Positions 1-8,959 of a stretch of DNA of 23,158 nt are shown one piece after another; within the stretch, counting starts at the first letter, position 1; every line of letters starts with the position of its first letter. The stretch is taken from positions 1 to 23,158 of the forward strand of contig JACFNM010000019.1 of assembly GCA_019454915.1 (NCBI GenBank), given 5' to 3'. The position numbers and the translations under genes are program-made. Under the pieces are notes generated by a model. It was not told the DNA's origin. It worked only from the letters and a program-made list of their open reading frames with translations, and made no database searches. The DNA comes from Chitinophagaceae bacterium. GTDB taxonomy: Bacteria; Bacteroidota; Bacteroidia; Chitinophagales; Chitinophagaceae.

Positions 1-212
1 ATTATTTATACGAATATAATTAACCTCTTTTGCATAAATCTCGTGGTACAATCAGGGTAACATGGATTGTCACAAGTGGCCCCATGATCGGGAACACATG
101 TGCCGGTGGAGGGAAGCGTCAACAATAACCCCTTCGCATGCCTGAAATCCGGAACCTGCCACCGGTCAAAAATGTTTCCTGCCGCGCTTGTATGCCGGAT
201 TTAATTAAACGG

Positions 213-220
213 TAATTTTG
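213..220 (+). promoter_or_regulatory. Bacteroidota-type -7 promoter box
   Basis: The octamer TAATTTTG fits the Bacteroidota sigma-factor -7 consensus TAnnTTTG and ends 18 bases before the ATG at 239. A TTG lies at 188-190, slightly farther upstream than the usual -33 spacing. If real, the leader is about 15 bases long. The box overlaps the TTG at 218, which argues against that codon being the start of the AsmA gene. Confidence 0.45.
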
Positions 221-238
221 CTGCCGTATCTTTTTATC

Positions 239-1873
239 ATGCAAAAACCAAAGAAAAGTATTTTGCTCAAAATCCTGAAGGTTTCAGGGATATCCGTAGC
301 TGCTGTTCTGGCTTTACTTTTCATCCTGCCTTATCTTTTTCCCGACACGATTGCTTCTAAAGTGAAGCAGTGGGTAAACGGCGCGATTACCAGCAAGCTG
401 GAATTCTCAAATGCAAGGCTCTCATTTTTTAATCATTTTCCTTCGCTTACACTTACCCTGCAGGATATCAGCCTTACCGGTTCAGCGCCGTTTGAAAAAG
501 ATACGCTGGTGGCAGCCCAACAATTATCTTTCGGGATTGATCTTTCATCTCTTTTTTCAGCATCCGTCAGGATCAACCAGATATTTCTTACCGGGGCAAA
601 TATTAATGTACAAGTTGATGCGCATGGCAATGCCAACTATAATATTTATCGTTCTACGACCGCTGCTACTGACACTTCAAGTTCGGGAGCAGGACTTCGC
701 CTTGAAAGTATCGTCATAGAAAGCAGCAATCTTCGTTATAGTGATCTCTCCGTGCCGTTAGCCATAAGTGCGGAAAACCTAAATTATAAAGGCAGTGGCG
801 ACCTGTCGGAAGCAGTGTTTGATCTGTCTACGCGTCTGTCCATAGACGCTTTCAGCTTTGCGCATGCAGGGAAATCTTATATCAATCAAAAGCAGTTGCG
901 CGCCAGGCTGGTTACTAAGGTAAATACGAAATCGCTGGCCCTGGTATTTGAAAAGAACCGTATCCGTATCAATAAGCTTCCTGTGCAGTTCAGCGGAACA
1001 TTTGATTTTCTCCAGAACGGGTATAATATGGACTTGCAACTCGATGCCCGCAAAGCAACCCTTGAAAATATGATTACGGCAATCCCGCCCGACCTTACCG
1101 GCTGGCTTGATGATACGAAAGTAAGAGGAGACGCAGCTTTTAATATGCGGCTTAAAGGGAAATATATCGTAGAAACCAATACTATGCCCGATCTGCAGCT
1201 TGGTTTGAAAGTACGGAAAGGATACATTGCTTACAAAGGAGCTCCGTCTCCGGTGGAGAATATGTTTTTAAACCTGGACGCTACGCTGCCTTCTCTGAAC
1301 ACCGACAGTCTGGATATCCGGATTGACTCGCTGTATTTTACTGTTGATAAAGGATATTGCAGCGTTATCTCTCATACCATCGGGCTGGAGCAGCCCTATA
1401 TAAACTCTGTTGTTAAAGCCAATCTTGATCTTGATAAATGGGATAAGGCTGTCGGACTGAGTAATATAGACCTGGGAGGGAACTGTACCCTGGATTTTAA
1501 AGCGGAAGGCAAATATACAAAGGCGCAAAATCCTGCGAAATGGAGAAAAGACATCATTGTTACCGGCATACCCGCATTTCAACTGCAATCAACCATGAAA
1601 AACGGCTACCTGAAATTTGTATCGTTGCCGGAAGCGTTGCATGATATCAATTTTACTATCAAAAGCGCCTGCTCCGACAGTAATTACAAGCACACTACTA
1701 TAGAAATAGAGCACCTTAATGCGGTTGCCCTCAATAACATGATTAAAGGATATGCAAAAGTGGTAAACCCGGAAGAGCCAAAAGTAGAAACAGATATAAC
1801 CGGCAATCTAAACCTGAAAGACCTGAAAAAATTTATTCCCGGTGACAAATTTGATGCAGCCGGTGATATATAG
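239..1873 (+). CDS. AsmA-family protein, N-terminal part ending at an in-frame TAG
   Basis: This is the 5' portion of a large AsmA-like envelope protein. Such proteins are anchored in the inner membrane and have a long beta-rich periplasmic part; family members are linked to outer-membrane biogenesis and lipid transport. The ATG at 239 gives a short basic stretch (MQKPKKS) and then a hydrophobic anchor at about residues 9-29. A TTG at 218 is also in frame but lies inside the promoter-like box. After the anchor come many amphipathic beta repeats typical of AsmA/DUF748-type proteins. The reading frame stops at TAG 1871-1873, and the next codon opens the remaining 498 codons in the same frame with no gap. 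The piece alone lacks the conserved C-terminal AsmA region. The truncated protein is therefore probably non-functional unless the stop is bypassed or is a sequence error. Confidence 0.8.
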   Translation: MQKPKKSILLKILKVSGISVAAVLALLFILPYLFPDTIASKVKQWVNGAITSKLEFSNARLSFFNHFPSLTLTLQDISLTGSAPFEKDTLVAAQQLSFGIDLSSLFSASVRINQIFLTGANINVQVDAHGNANYNIYRSTTAATDTSSSGAGLRLESIVIESSNLRYSDLSVPLAISAENLNYKGSGDLSEAVFDLSTRLSIDAFSFAHAGKSYINQKQLRARLVTKVNTKSLALVFEKNRIRINKLPVQFSGTFDFLQNGYNMDLQLDARKATLENMITAIPPDLTGWLDDTKVRGDAAFNMRLKGKYIVETNTMPDLQLGLKVRKGYIAYKGAPSPVENMFLNLDATLPSLNTDSLDIRIDSLYFTVDKGYCSVISHTIGLEQPYINSVVKANLDLDKWDKAVGLSNIDLGGNCTLDFKAEGKYTKAQNPAKWRKDIIVTGIPAFQLQSTMKNGYLKFVSLPEALHDINFTIKSACSDSNYKHTTIEIEHLNAVALNNMIKGYAKVVNPEEPKVETDITGNLNLKDLKKFIPGDKFDAAGDI

Positions 1874-3370
1874 TTGGCGGTAAAAGTCAACGGTATATAT
1901 AACCCCGCTAAAAAGATCTTTCCTGTTACCGAAGCAAAGCTGCAGGTTCAGAATGGAGAGATCAAAACGGTGTACTATCCAAACCCTGTACAAAAGATCA
2001 ATATCATTACCGATATTATTAACACAGACGGGACGCTGGCGGGTACCGGTATGCATATTCAGCCCGTTAGTTTTGAGTTTGAAGGACAGCCCTTTATGAT
2101 AAAAGCAACTATTAATAACCCTGATGATATGCAATATGATATTGTATCAGACGGCGTCATTGATCTCGGCAGGATATATAAGGTGTTTGCTGTAGAGGGT
2201 TATGATATTACGGGATTAATTAAGACGGATCTTCGTTTAAAAGGCAGGCAAAGTGATGCAGCGGCCGGAAGGTATCGGTTGCTTGTAAATGCGGGACAAT
2301 TGGATTTGCAGGAGGTAAAACTGCATACCGAATCTTTTCCCCAACCCTTTATCGTTCATTCAGGACAATTTAATTTTAAGCAGGATAAAATGTGGTTTAA
2401 GGAGTTTAACGGAAGTTATGGGTCTTCCTCCTTTTCCATGAACGGCTTTCTCAATAATGTCATCAATTATGTTGTTGGCAAAGATGAAAAGTTACACGGA
2501 AAATTCACACTAAAAGCGGATTACGTAGATGTAAAAGAGTTTACTGCTTTTGCAGGAAAAGATACCCCACAAAAAATAGCTGATACCGCCTCCGGACAGG
2601 GCGTAGTAATGATCCCGGATAATCTTTCCGTAAGCCTCGATGCGTATGCAAAAAAAGTAAGCTACGATAGCCTAATCATCAATGATTTTAAGGGACAGCT
2701 TACTGTTGACAGCGGAAAGATTGCATTAAAGGATGTTGCTTTCCACCTGATAGATGCGCCATTCAAAATGAATGCTTCTTATTACGGAGAAACACCCCGC
2801 AGGGCTTTTTTTGACTTTACGATAAAAGCAGATTCATTTTCCATTGCAAAGGCGTATAAGGACATTCCTATGTTTCGTGCGATGGCTTCGTCCGCTTCAG
2901 GCGTACAGGGCATGACGGGGCTTGACTATAGGTTAAGCGGCAGACTTGATGAAAATATGATCCCGGTATATCCTTCATTGAAAGGGGGCGGTGTGCTGTC
3001 TTTAAAAAATATAAAGTTGATGGGCTTCAAACTGATGAATACCGTGAGTAGGGAGACGGAACATGAAGAACTGAAAGACGCAGACGTGAAAGGCGGTATT
3101 CATATAAAATCAACCATCAATAACAATATCATCACGATTGAGCGGGTTAAGCTTCGTATTGCGGGTCTGCGCCCCCGTTTTGAAGGTCAGGTAAGTATGG
3201 ATGGCTTACTCAATCTGAAAGGAAGGGTTGGATTACCGCCACTGGGCATTATCGGCATTCCCTTTACGGTTTCAGGCACCAGTGATCACCCGGAGGTTAA
3301 ATTAAAGAGAGACAAAACCGGTAAGGTATTACAGGATACGGAGGATGCAGAGTACGAGGACGAAGAATAG
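1874..3370 (+). pseudogene. AsmA-family protein, C-terminal part, same frame after the TAG
   Basis: This 498-codon stretch continues exactly in frame from the TAG at 1871-1873. It starts in the middle of a beta repeat (LAVKVNGIYNP), not at a natural protein N-terminus. It has no ATG, signal peptide or membrane anchor at its beginning; the only possible start there is TTG at 1874. The C-terminal 120 residues hold the typical AsmA ending, including the segment VGLPPLGIIGIPFTVSGT followed by a charged tail. Together with the upstream part it would make one protein of about 1040 residues, a normal size for Bacteroidota AsmA proteins. It is best read as the 3' half of one gene broken by a single amber codon. 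Restart at TTG, readthrough, or a base-call error are alternatives. It ends at a true TAG just before a strong hairpin. Confidence 0.75.
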
Positions 3371-3372
3371 CG

Positions 3373-3416
3373 TGGTTAGTGTAGGCACAAGGCATGCCCT
3401 GTGCCTACACTAACCA
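3373..3416. terminator. Perfect 17-bp hairpin between convergent genes
   Basis: The arms 3373-3389 and 3400-3416 are exact reverse complements (TGGTTAGTGTAGGCACA and its partner) around a 10-base loop that itself contains the palindrome GGCATGCC. The hairpin starts 3 bases after the AsmA stop and ends 10 bases before the rnz stop, so it can fold in RNA from either strand. Neither side has a T-tract, so it is not a classic intrinsic terminator. A role as a bidirectional terminator or 3'-end stabiliser is inferred from position. Confidence 0.65.
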
Positions 3417-3425
3417 GCCGAAGAT

Positions 3426-4328
3426 CTAAACCAGGTAAGTTACGCCTTCCAGCGCCAGATCCGTATTTGGAAAAATTTCTCTGGCTTCTTCAACCATCGC
3501 GTCCAGCGTTTCATATCGGCTGCTGAAATGACCGATAATCAGTCTTCCCGCATTTGCCTTTTTTGCGATGGTGGCCGCTTCCTGCGTTGTAGAATGCATG
3601 TGCCTCTTCGCCTTCTCGTAATTAGATTTCAGATAAGTGGCTTCATGATATAGCAAAGACACATCACGACAATGAGAGGCTATGGTTTCATCATACAGTG
3701 TATCAGCGCAAAAAGCATAGCTTCGCGGAGCATCCGGCGGAAGGGTGAGTTCTCCGTTGGGAATAATTTTGCCTTCGGGAGTTATAAAATCTTCTCCTGC
3801 TTTAAGTCGCCGGAAGTCGGTAGCGGGTATCTGATATTGTGCGAGCTTCTCCATGTTCAGCTTCGGCTGCTTTTCTTTTTCCTCAAACAAAAATCCCCAG
3901 CAGGGCACGCTGTGAGAAACGCGGAAGCACTTCACCCGGATGGATGGCTCATCTAACAGGATGCCTCCTTTTTCTATGGATACAAAGTGCAGAGGATAGG
4001 GTAATACCGTATCGGAAGGCCCAAATTGTATTTCTATAATTTCCTTCAACATGGGAGGAGAATACACCCATAGGTCTTCAGTTCGCCCGTTAAGTCCGTA
4101 ACCGGCAAGCAGGCCCGGTAATCCAAAGTAATGGTCGCCATGCAAATGAGAAATGAAAATATGCCGTATCCTGTTCCGTTTTATTTTAAACCGGTTCATC
4201 TGCATCTGCGTTCCCTCTCCGCAATCCACTAAAAACTGGTATTCGCCGAATTGCACCAACTGCGAGGTGGGATGCCGGTTGTGCATGGGAAGCGCTGAAT
4301 TACTGCCTAATATGGTTACTGCAAACAC
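3426..4328 (-). CDS. rnz: Ribonuclease Z
   Basis: tRNA 3'-processing endonuclease of the metallo-beta-lactamase superfamily. It cuts the 3' trailer from tRNA precursors in the cytoplasm. The N-terminus MFAVTILGSNSALP and the following HPTSQLV are typical of short-form RNase Z. The zinc motif HxHxDH is present at residues 61-66 (HLHGDH). Later metal and catalytic elements are visible as SHSVP, FCADT, HEATYL and GHFSSRY. Length is 300 residues, close to the family's roughly 305. The start is GTG at 4326-4328; no ATG lies upstream in frame, and the family N-terminus aligns with this codon. It lies 32 bases downstream of the unknown exported protein and is probably co-transcribed with it and def. 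Confidence 0.95.
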   Translation of the reverse strand: MFAVTILGSNSALPMHNRHPTSQLVQFGEYQFLVDCGEGTQMQMNRFKIKRNRIRHIFISHLHGDHYFGLPGLLAGYGLNGRTEDLWVYSPPMLKEIIEIQFGPSDTVLPYPLHFVSIEKGGILLDEPSIRVKCFRVSHSVPCWGFLFEEKEKQPKLNMEKLAQYQIPATDFRRLKAGEDFITPEGKIIPNGELTLPPDAPRSYAFCADTLYDETIASHCRDVSLLYHEATYLKSNYEKAKRHMHSTTQEAATIAKKANAGRLIIGHFSSRYETLDAMVEEAREIFPNTDLALEGVTYLV

Positions 4329-4360
4329 ATGATAGTTTTTAAGGGTTAAACAGATGGATA

Positions 4361-5332
4361 CTATGGATTAAAATCAAAAAGCGTTGCCGTAAATACCCCG
4401 TTTTCTCTTTTTTTGAAAATCACATTCCAGTTGCCGGTATAACGCAACAACCGGGGAACCAGCAATCCGTTGGTATGCGTCATCTCCACTTCCATTTGTA
4501 CGTCAAAATCATACACCCCTGCCTTGTAACTCATGGAATAATTCCTGCCCAGCACTTCCAGCGAAGTGGTACTAAACCAGGTGGTCATCTCATCTATTAC
4601 CACCCTGCTTCTGTCGGAACCCCGCAACCCTTCTTTAGCCTGAATGCGGAATACATAACACAAATCATTGAAGCGCTCCTCCATATCGAGGTGATAATCA
4701 TACAAAGGCGCCATTTCATCATCAAAAATAGCTGTTCTATTTCCAATGAAGGGTAATCCCGGAATAGCCCTGCCCGGATTGAAGAAAAGCATCTTCAACT
4801 GCTCTTTATGTTTGGCCATCCCCGATTTGCCTTTCACATTCAGCTCCGAGCCCGCAACTATATTGGTTTCGCCACAAAGCGTATCTCTCGCAAAAAAGAG
4901 ACTGGCGTACAGTTCCATCGTATAATAATTATAATAGCCCTTCTTATCATACATATCACCCGTCACCTTCTCTTCTTCTATATTGGTCACGCGGCATCCT
5001 TTATCGGCCCATTGATGGGTCTTGCTGTAAAGTGTGGCTCTAACTCTCCCCTTCTTATCAAACATCCGGATATCATTCAGGGATGTAAACGGCAGAATAC
5101 GAAGGCTACGGAAGGCTTTATAAAAAGTGGTATCATTTTTCACCCTTTCAATGAAGGAAGGCACGTCCATCTTATTGCGGATGATAATTTCTGACAGGGT
5201 AATGACTTTATTGTCAACTACCACCGTATCGGGCTGCTGGGAAAAGAGCTGCAACGGTGTCAGAATGAGCCACCACCAGTATCTCCCGAATAAATGATCC
5301 TTATTTTGCAAAAGACATTTTATAGTCCACAC
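4361..5332 (-). CDS. Exported protein of unknown function
   Basis: I do not recognise this family with certainty; it resembles conserved, uncharacterised Bacteroidota proteins encoded near housekeeping genes. The N-terminus holds an aromatic hydrophobic segment (RYWWWLILTPLQLFSQ, about residues 17-32), which looks like a signal peptide ending near FSQ. The mature part is beta-rich with many Tyr, Phe and charged residues and no obvious catalytic motif. The C-terminal third (TTWFSTTSLEVLGR, then YDFDVQMEVEM) has alternating strands, which is compatible with a periplasmic or outer-membrane-associated role. The start is uncertain. GTG at 5330-5332 overlaps def by 32 bases and TTG at 5309-5311 by 11; no ATG occurs before residue 55. 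The overlap suggests translational coupling to def. Confidence 0.75.
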   Translation of the reverse strand: MWTIKCLLQNKDHLFGRYWWWLILTPLQLFSQQPDTVVVDNKVITLSEIIIRNKMDVPSFIERVKNDTTFYKAFRSLRILPFTSLNDIRMFDKKGRVRATLYSKTHQWADKGCRVTNIEEEKVTGDMYDKKGYYNYYTMELYASLFFARDTLCGETNIVAGSELNVKGKSGMAKHKEQLKMLFFNPGRAIPGLPFIGNRTAIFDDEMAPLYDYHLDMEERFNDLCYVFRIQAKEGLRGSDRSRVVIDEMTTWFSTTSLEVLGRNYSMSYKAGVYDFDVQMEVEMTHTNGLLVPRLLRYTGNWNVIFKKRENGVFTATLFDFNP

Positions 5333-5879
5333 TGATTTTCCCTTTCGAAATATCGTCTAACTTCCCTTTTAACAACCTGCGCTTGAAGGGTTTCAGATAA
5401 TCTATAAACAATTTTCCTTCTATATGATCATACTCGTGCAGGATGATCCTGGCGGTGATTCCGGTGAAGGTTTTTGTATGTGGCTGAAACTGCTCATCCA
5501 CAAAGGAGATAGTCACTTTTTCATTCCGGTAAATATCCTCCCTGATTTTAGGGATACTCAAACAGCCTTCATTATACGCCCATTCATCCCCTTCTAAATT
5601 CGTTATGTGCGCATTGATAAATGCCTGCTTAATTCCCGGGGCATCAGGATATTGCTTCACTTCCTCCTCCTCCATCCCATCAAAAACCTGTGAGCTATCT
5701 ATAACAAAAAGCCGGATATCGCGATTAACCTGCGGGGCTGCGAGTCCCACTCCATTAGAGGAATACATCGTCTCCCACATATCGGCGATCAGCTTTTCTA
5801 AATGAGGGTAATCCGGCGTAATGTTTCCACAAACCTTACGCAGTACCGGTGCGCCATATGCAACAATGGGTAATATCAT
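5301..5879 (-). CDS. def: Peptide deformylase
   Basis: Metalloenzyme that removes the formyl group from the initiator methionine of new proteins in the cytoplasm. All three family motifs are intact: GVGLAAPQ (residues 43-50), EGCLS (104-108, metal ligand Cys106) and HEYDH (148-152, ligands His148 and His152 with catalytic Glu149). Length is 192 residues, normal for the type found in Bacteroidota. The ATG at 5877-5879 starts the usual MILPIVAYG N-terminus. The 3' end overlaps the next gene, and a TAnnTTTG box lies upstream at 5915-5922. The gene may therefore head an operon def, unknown exported protein, rnz, although galM upstream runs the same way only 89 bases off. Confidence 0.97.
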   Translation of the reverse strand: MILPIVAYGAPVLRKVCGNITPDYPHLEKLIADMWETMYSSNGVGLAAPQVNRDIRLFVIDSSQVFDGMEEEEVKQYPDAPGIKQAFINAHITNLEGDEWAYNEGCLSIPKIREDIYRNEKVTISFVDEQFQPHTKTFTGITARIILHEYDHIEGKLFIDYLKPFKRRLLKGKLDDISKGKISVDYKMSFAK

Positions 5880-5914
5880 GGGTTTTACTTAGAATTCAGG
5901 TGTCAATAAAAGAG

Positions 5915-5922
5915 CAAATTTA
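5915..5922 (-). promoter_or_regulatory. Bacteroidota-type -7 promoter box upstream of def
   Basis: Read on the minus strand the octamer is TAAATTTG, matching TAnnTTTG. It lies 35 bases before the def ATG. About 18 bases farther upstream is TTTC, a one-mismatch match to the -33 TTTG element. This would give def its own transcription start, separate from galM. Confidence 0.5.
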
Positions 5923-5968
5923 GCTGAAATTCCCTGAACTGAAAGCGTTAAGCATGGGTTCTGCCGCG

Positions 5969-7006
5969 TTATTTAACTGAAAATTTATACACCGTAATGT
6001 GGTGAAAATTTTCACCCGGCCGCAAAATGGTACCGGGAAACGCCGGCTGGTTGGGAGAGTCAGGATAATGCTGTGTCTCAAGACATACTCCGGCATGCTT
6101 GCCGTATTTGATATTCCCAGGGGTAAATTCCGTAGGCATATCCAGGAAATTGGCGGTGTACAACTGAACACCGGGCTGCGTGGTATAACTCTCCATTACC
6201 CTGCCGCTTTTAGCATGATACAAACTGCTGAAAAACTGCAGCTCGCCGGAAGGATTTCCTAAAACGAAATTATGATCATAGCCACTCCCCGTCCCGGCGA
6301 TATCCTTCCCTATTTTTTTTGCAGTATTAAAATCAAACGGCGTTCCCTGTACCGGCACCAAATCTCCGGTGGGTATAATTTTATCATTCGTAGTCGTGTA
6401 ATAACCCGATTTGAGCATCAACTCATGATCCAATACATCCGGGTCTTTCCCTGCAGATAAGTTGAAATAGGCATGATTTGTAAGATTAACAGGCGTAGCC
6501 GCATCCGTGATGGCCTTGTAGTCTATCCTTAACTCATTGTCTTCGGAAAGAGAATATCTTACCGTGGTAGTCAGATTGCCCGGGAAACCTTCTTCTCCGT
6601 CTGGACTTTTATAGGTCAGTTGAAGCAACTCTTTATCCGGGTCCAGAACGGCCTCCCACACCTTTTTATCGAATCCCTTTATCCCGCCATGCAGGCAATT
6701 TCCATTGCTATTAGGAGCCAGATGATAGGTTTTTCCATCCAGCGTAAATTGAGCATTGGCTATCCGGTTGGCATACCTGCCTACGAGGCTGCCAAAGAAA
6801 GGATTTCCTTTTAGATAACCCTCCAGCGAGGCAAAGCCTAAGGTTACATTTCCCATCACTCCTCCCCTGTCGGGCGTGATGATATCCGTTAGGGTGCCTC
6901 CATAGTTCAATATCTTAACCGTAACTCCTTTCTTATTGCTGAGTGTGTACTGGAAGACTTCTTTTCCCTCGAATTCACCCCATTTCTTTATTCTTTCCTT
7001 GATCAT
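5969..7006 (-). CDS. galM: Aldose 1-epimerase (galactose mutarotase)
   Basis: Interconverts alpha and beta anomers of aldohexoses such as galactose and glucose, feeding the Leloir and related pathways. Numbering from the first in-frame ATG at 7030, the visible family features are NRIAN (88-92), HGG (114-116), the catalytic His186 in NLTNHAYFNL, GYDHNF with Asp252, PGVQLYT, and the catalytic Glu318 in CLETQHYPDSPN. There is no signal peptide, so the enzyme is cytoplasmic. I prefer ATG 7006 (MIKERIKKWGEFEG). The eight residues before it (MPRKKQRT) are basic, and the bases that encode them are A-rich like a Bacteroidota leader. The gene is divergent from the sodium/sugar symporter across a region with a 25-bp dyad, which suggests joint control of sugar uptake and anomer conversion. 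Confidence 0.95.
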   Translation of the reverse strand: MIKERIKKWGEFEGKEVFQYTLSNKKGVTVKILNYGGTLTDIITPDRGGVMGNVTLGFASLEGYLKGNPFFGSLVGRYANRIANAQFTLDGKTYHLAPNSNGNCLHGGIKGFDKKVWEAVLDPDKELLQLTYKSPDGEEGFPGNLTTTVRYSLSEDNELRIDYKAITDAATPVNLTNHAYFNLSAGKDPDVLDHELMLKSGYYTTTNDKIIPTGDLVPVQGTPFDFNTAKKIGKDIAGTGSGYDHNFVLGNPSGELQFFSSLYHAKSGRVMESYTTQPGVQLYTANFLDMPTEFTPGNIKYGKHAGVCLETQHYPDSPNQPAFPGTILRPGENFHHITVYKFSVK

Positions 7007-7179
7007 AGTTCGTTGTTTTTTACGGGGCATGAAGTTATAACCTTAAATTGACATAACGCGATAGCGGTTCATATACGATAGTAAAATACTCCTGCTGCCA
7101 AAAATTACCCCTGAGGATGATAAAAAAAGGCTTATTGAATTTGTTGTTATCAGTAAAAACACGAAACTTTATCACCAAA

Positions 7180-7204
7180 ATATTTCAAAGCCCGTTTGAA
7201 ATAT
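7180..7204. promoter_or_regulatory. 25-bp perfect dyad, candidate operator between galM and the symporter
   Basis: The half-sites ATATTTCAAA (7180-7189) and TTTGAAATAT (7195-7204) are exact reverse complements around GCCCG. The site is in the divergent galM/symporter intergenic region, 62 bases before the symporter ATG. Its right arm contains a TTTG that could also act as a -33 element. Two symmetric 10-base half-sites suit a dimeric DNA-binding regulator. No regulator gene is adjacent, so its identity is unknown. Confidence 0.5.
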
Positions 7205-7266
7205 CAAATTTCCTTTTATAAGATTCAGACGAACTCCTTTATTTAAATGAACGATTGTACATTATT

Positions 7267-8955
7267 ATGAATAATACACTCTCCACCAAAGACTACCTCG
7301 TTTTTGTTATCTACTTTTTGATTGTGGCTGTTTACGGATACTGGATTTATCAACGAAAGAAAAAGAAAAGTACGGATACTAAAGACTTCTTCCTGGCCGA
7401 AGGATCTCTTACCTGGTGGGCTATCGGAGCCTCACTCATAGCCTCCAATATTTCAGCCGAGCAATTCATCGGAATGAGTGGAGATGGCTTCACGATGGGA
7501 CTGGCCATTTCCACGTACGAGTGGATGGCTGCAGCAACGCTTCTTATCGTGGCTATATTTTTTATCCCGGTCTATCTCAAGAATAAGATATACACCATGC
7601 CTCAGTTTCTTAATCAACGCTACAATAGTACGGTGGCGATGATTATGGCGGTGTTCTGGTTGTTATTGTATGTGATAGTCAACCTGACTTCCATTCTTTT
7701 CCTGGGTGCATTAGCTATTAGTAGTATTTCCGGTATCAATTTCACGCTTTGTATGCTGTTTCTGGCTGTATTTGCGATCATCATCACGCTGGGTGGAATG
7801 AAGGTTATCGGATATACAGACGTCATTCAGGTTTTCTTTTTAATACTGGGAGGGCTGGTGACAACGTATCTGGCTCTCGATCTTGTAGCAGATCATTTTG
7901 GCGCCAAAGGAGGCGTATTCTCGGGTTTTAAATTATTGACCGAGAACGCCAATGATCACTTCCATATGATATTCAAAAAAGACAATCCTAATTATCTGAG
8001 TCTTCCGGGACTATCGGTCTTAATTGGCGGTATGTGGATAGTGAACCTTAACTATTGGGGATGTAACCAGTATATTACGCAGCGTGCGCTTGGATCGGAT
8101 TTGAAGACCGCACGAAACGGAATCCTTTTCGCAGCCTTTTTAAAATTACTGATGCCCGTCATTGTGGTATTGCCTGGAATCGCTGCTTTTGTGCTTTATC
8201 AAAACGGATATTTTCAGCAGGAGATGCTGGTAAATGGCGAATTGCAGCCAGACAAAGCCTACCCCGTACTATTGAATTTATTACCTTCAGGGTTAAAAGG
8301 GCTGGCATTCGCTGCTTTAACAGCAGCCGTGGTTGCCTCCTTAGCCGGTAAAGCCAATAGCATATCAACGATATACACACTGGATATCTATAAAAAGAAA
8401 ATCCGGCCCGAATCGAGTGAAAAGCGTCTCGTAATAATTGGACGTATTGTTGTTATCGTGTCTATGCTATTAGCCGTTATCATTGCTCCCTTTCTGGGCA
8501 TTGACAAGAAAGGTGGATTTGAATATATTCAGGAATATACCGGCTTTGTGTCCCCGGGCATCTTCGCCATGTTTATCCTGGGCTTTTTCTGGAAGAAAAC
8601 GACTTCCAATGCCGCTTTATTCGCTACAATAGGTGGTTTTATATTATCCATCGTATTTAAAATATTGCCCAACTTCATTAATCTTGAATTCTTGAGTTCA
8701 ACGGGTTTTTCAAAAGCCGTATTGCAGCCTGACGGCAGCAGCATATATGAAATTGCTTTTATTGACCGGATGTTCTTCGTTTTCACGATCGCCGTAACAG
8801 GAATGTATATTATCAGTATATACGAAAACCGGAAAGGAGTAAAGACCAACGGGTTGGACATCGACAAATCCATGTTCAAAACTGCACCGGCTTTTACAGT
8901 CGGCGCCATTCTGATAACGGGAGTGTTGATAGCATTATACACTTTGTTCTGGTAA
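7267..8955 (+). CDS. Sodium:solute symporter, SGLT type (sodium/sugar)
   Basis: Inner-membrane symporter of the SSS family that couples sodium influx to uptake of a sugar, probably galactose or glucose. The N-terminal half shows the SGLT signature, with DFFLAEGSLTWWAIGASL followed by ASNISAEQFIGMSG, as in vSGLT-like proteins. The segment TAAVVASLAGKANSIST, then YTLDIY, corresponds to the helix that carries the second sodium site. About 14 hydrophobic segments run through its 562 residues, the usual size. The ATG at 7267 gives MNNTLSTKDY; an upstream TTG at 7255 is in frame but less likely. Divergence from galM supports a hexose substrate. Galactose is favoured by the window content, but the exact sugar cannot be read from the sequence. 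Confidence 0.92.
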   Translation: MNNTLSTKDYLVFVIYFLIVAVYGYWIYQRKKKKSTDTKDFFLAEGSLTWWAIGASLIASNISAEQFIGMSGDGFTMGLAISTYEWMAAATLLIVAIFFIPVYLKNKIYTMPQFLNQRYNSTVAMIMAVFWLLLYVIVNLTSILFLGALAISSISGINFTLCMLFLAVFAIIITLGGMKVIGYTDVIQVFFLILGGLVTTYLALDLVADHFGAKGGVFSGFKLLTENANDHFHMIFKKDNPNYLSLPGLSVLIGGMWIVNLNYWGCNQYITQRALGSDLKTARNGILFAAFLKLLMPVIVVLPGIAAFVLYQNGYFQQEMLVNGELQPDKAYPVLLNLLPSGLKGLAFAALTAAVVASLAGKANSISTIYTLDIYKKKIRPESSEKRLVIIGRIVVIVSMLLAVIIAPFLGIDKKGGFEYIQEYTGFVSPGIFAMFILGFFWKKTTSNAALFATIGGFILSIVFKILPNFINLEFLSSTGFSKAVLQPDGSSIYEIAFIDRMFFVFTIAVTGMYIISIYENRKGVKTNGLDIDKSMFKTAPAFTVGAILITGVLIALYTLFW

Positions 8956-8959
8956 GAGA

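Noticed and set aside
1..212. A possible structured RNA: CCGGTGG (103-109) and CCACCGG (159-165) could form a stem, and the stretch is more GC-rich than its flanks.
   Set aside because: Only one 7-bp stem with a long interior was found. Comparison by eye with cobalamin riboswitch and SRP RNA core motifs failed. No open frame is present either.
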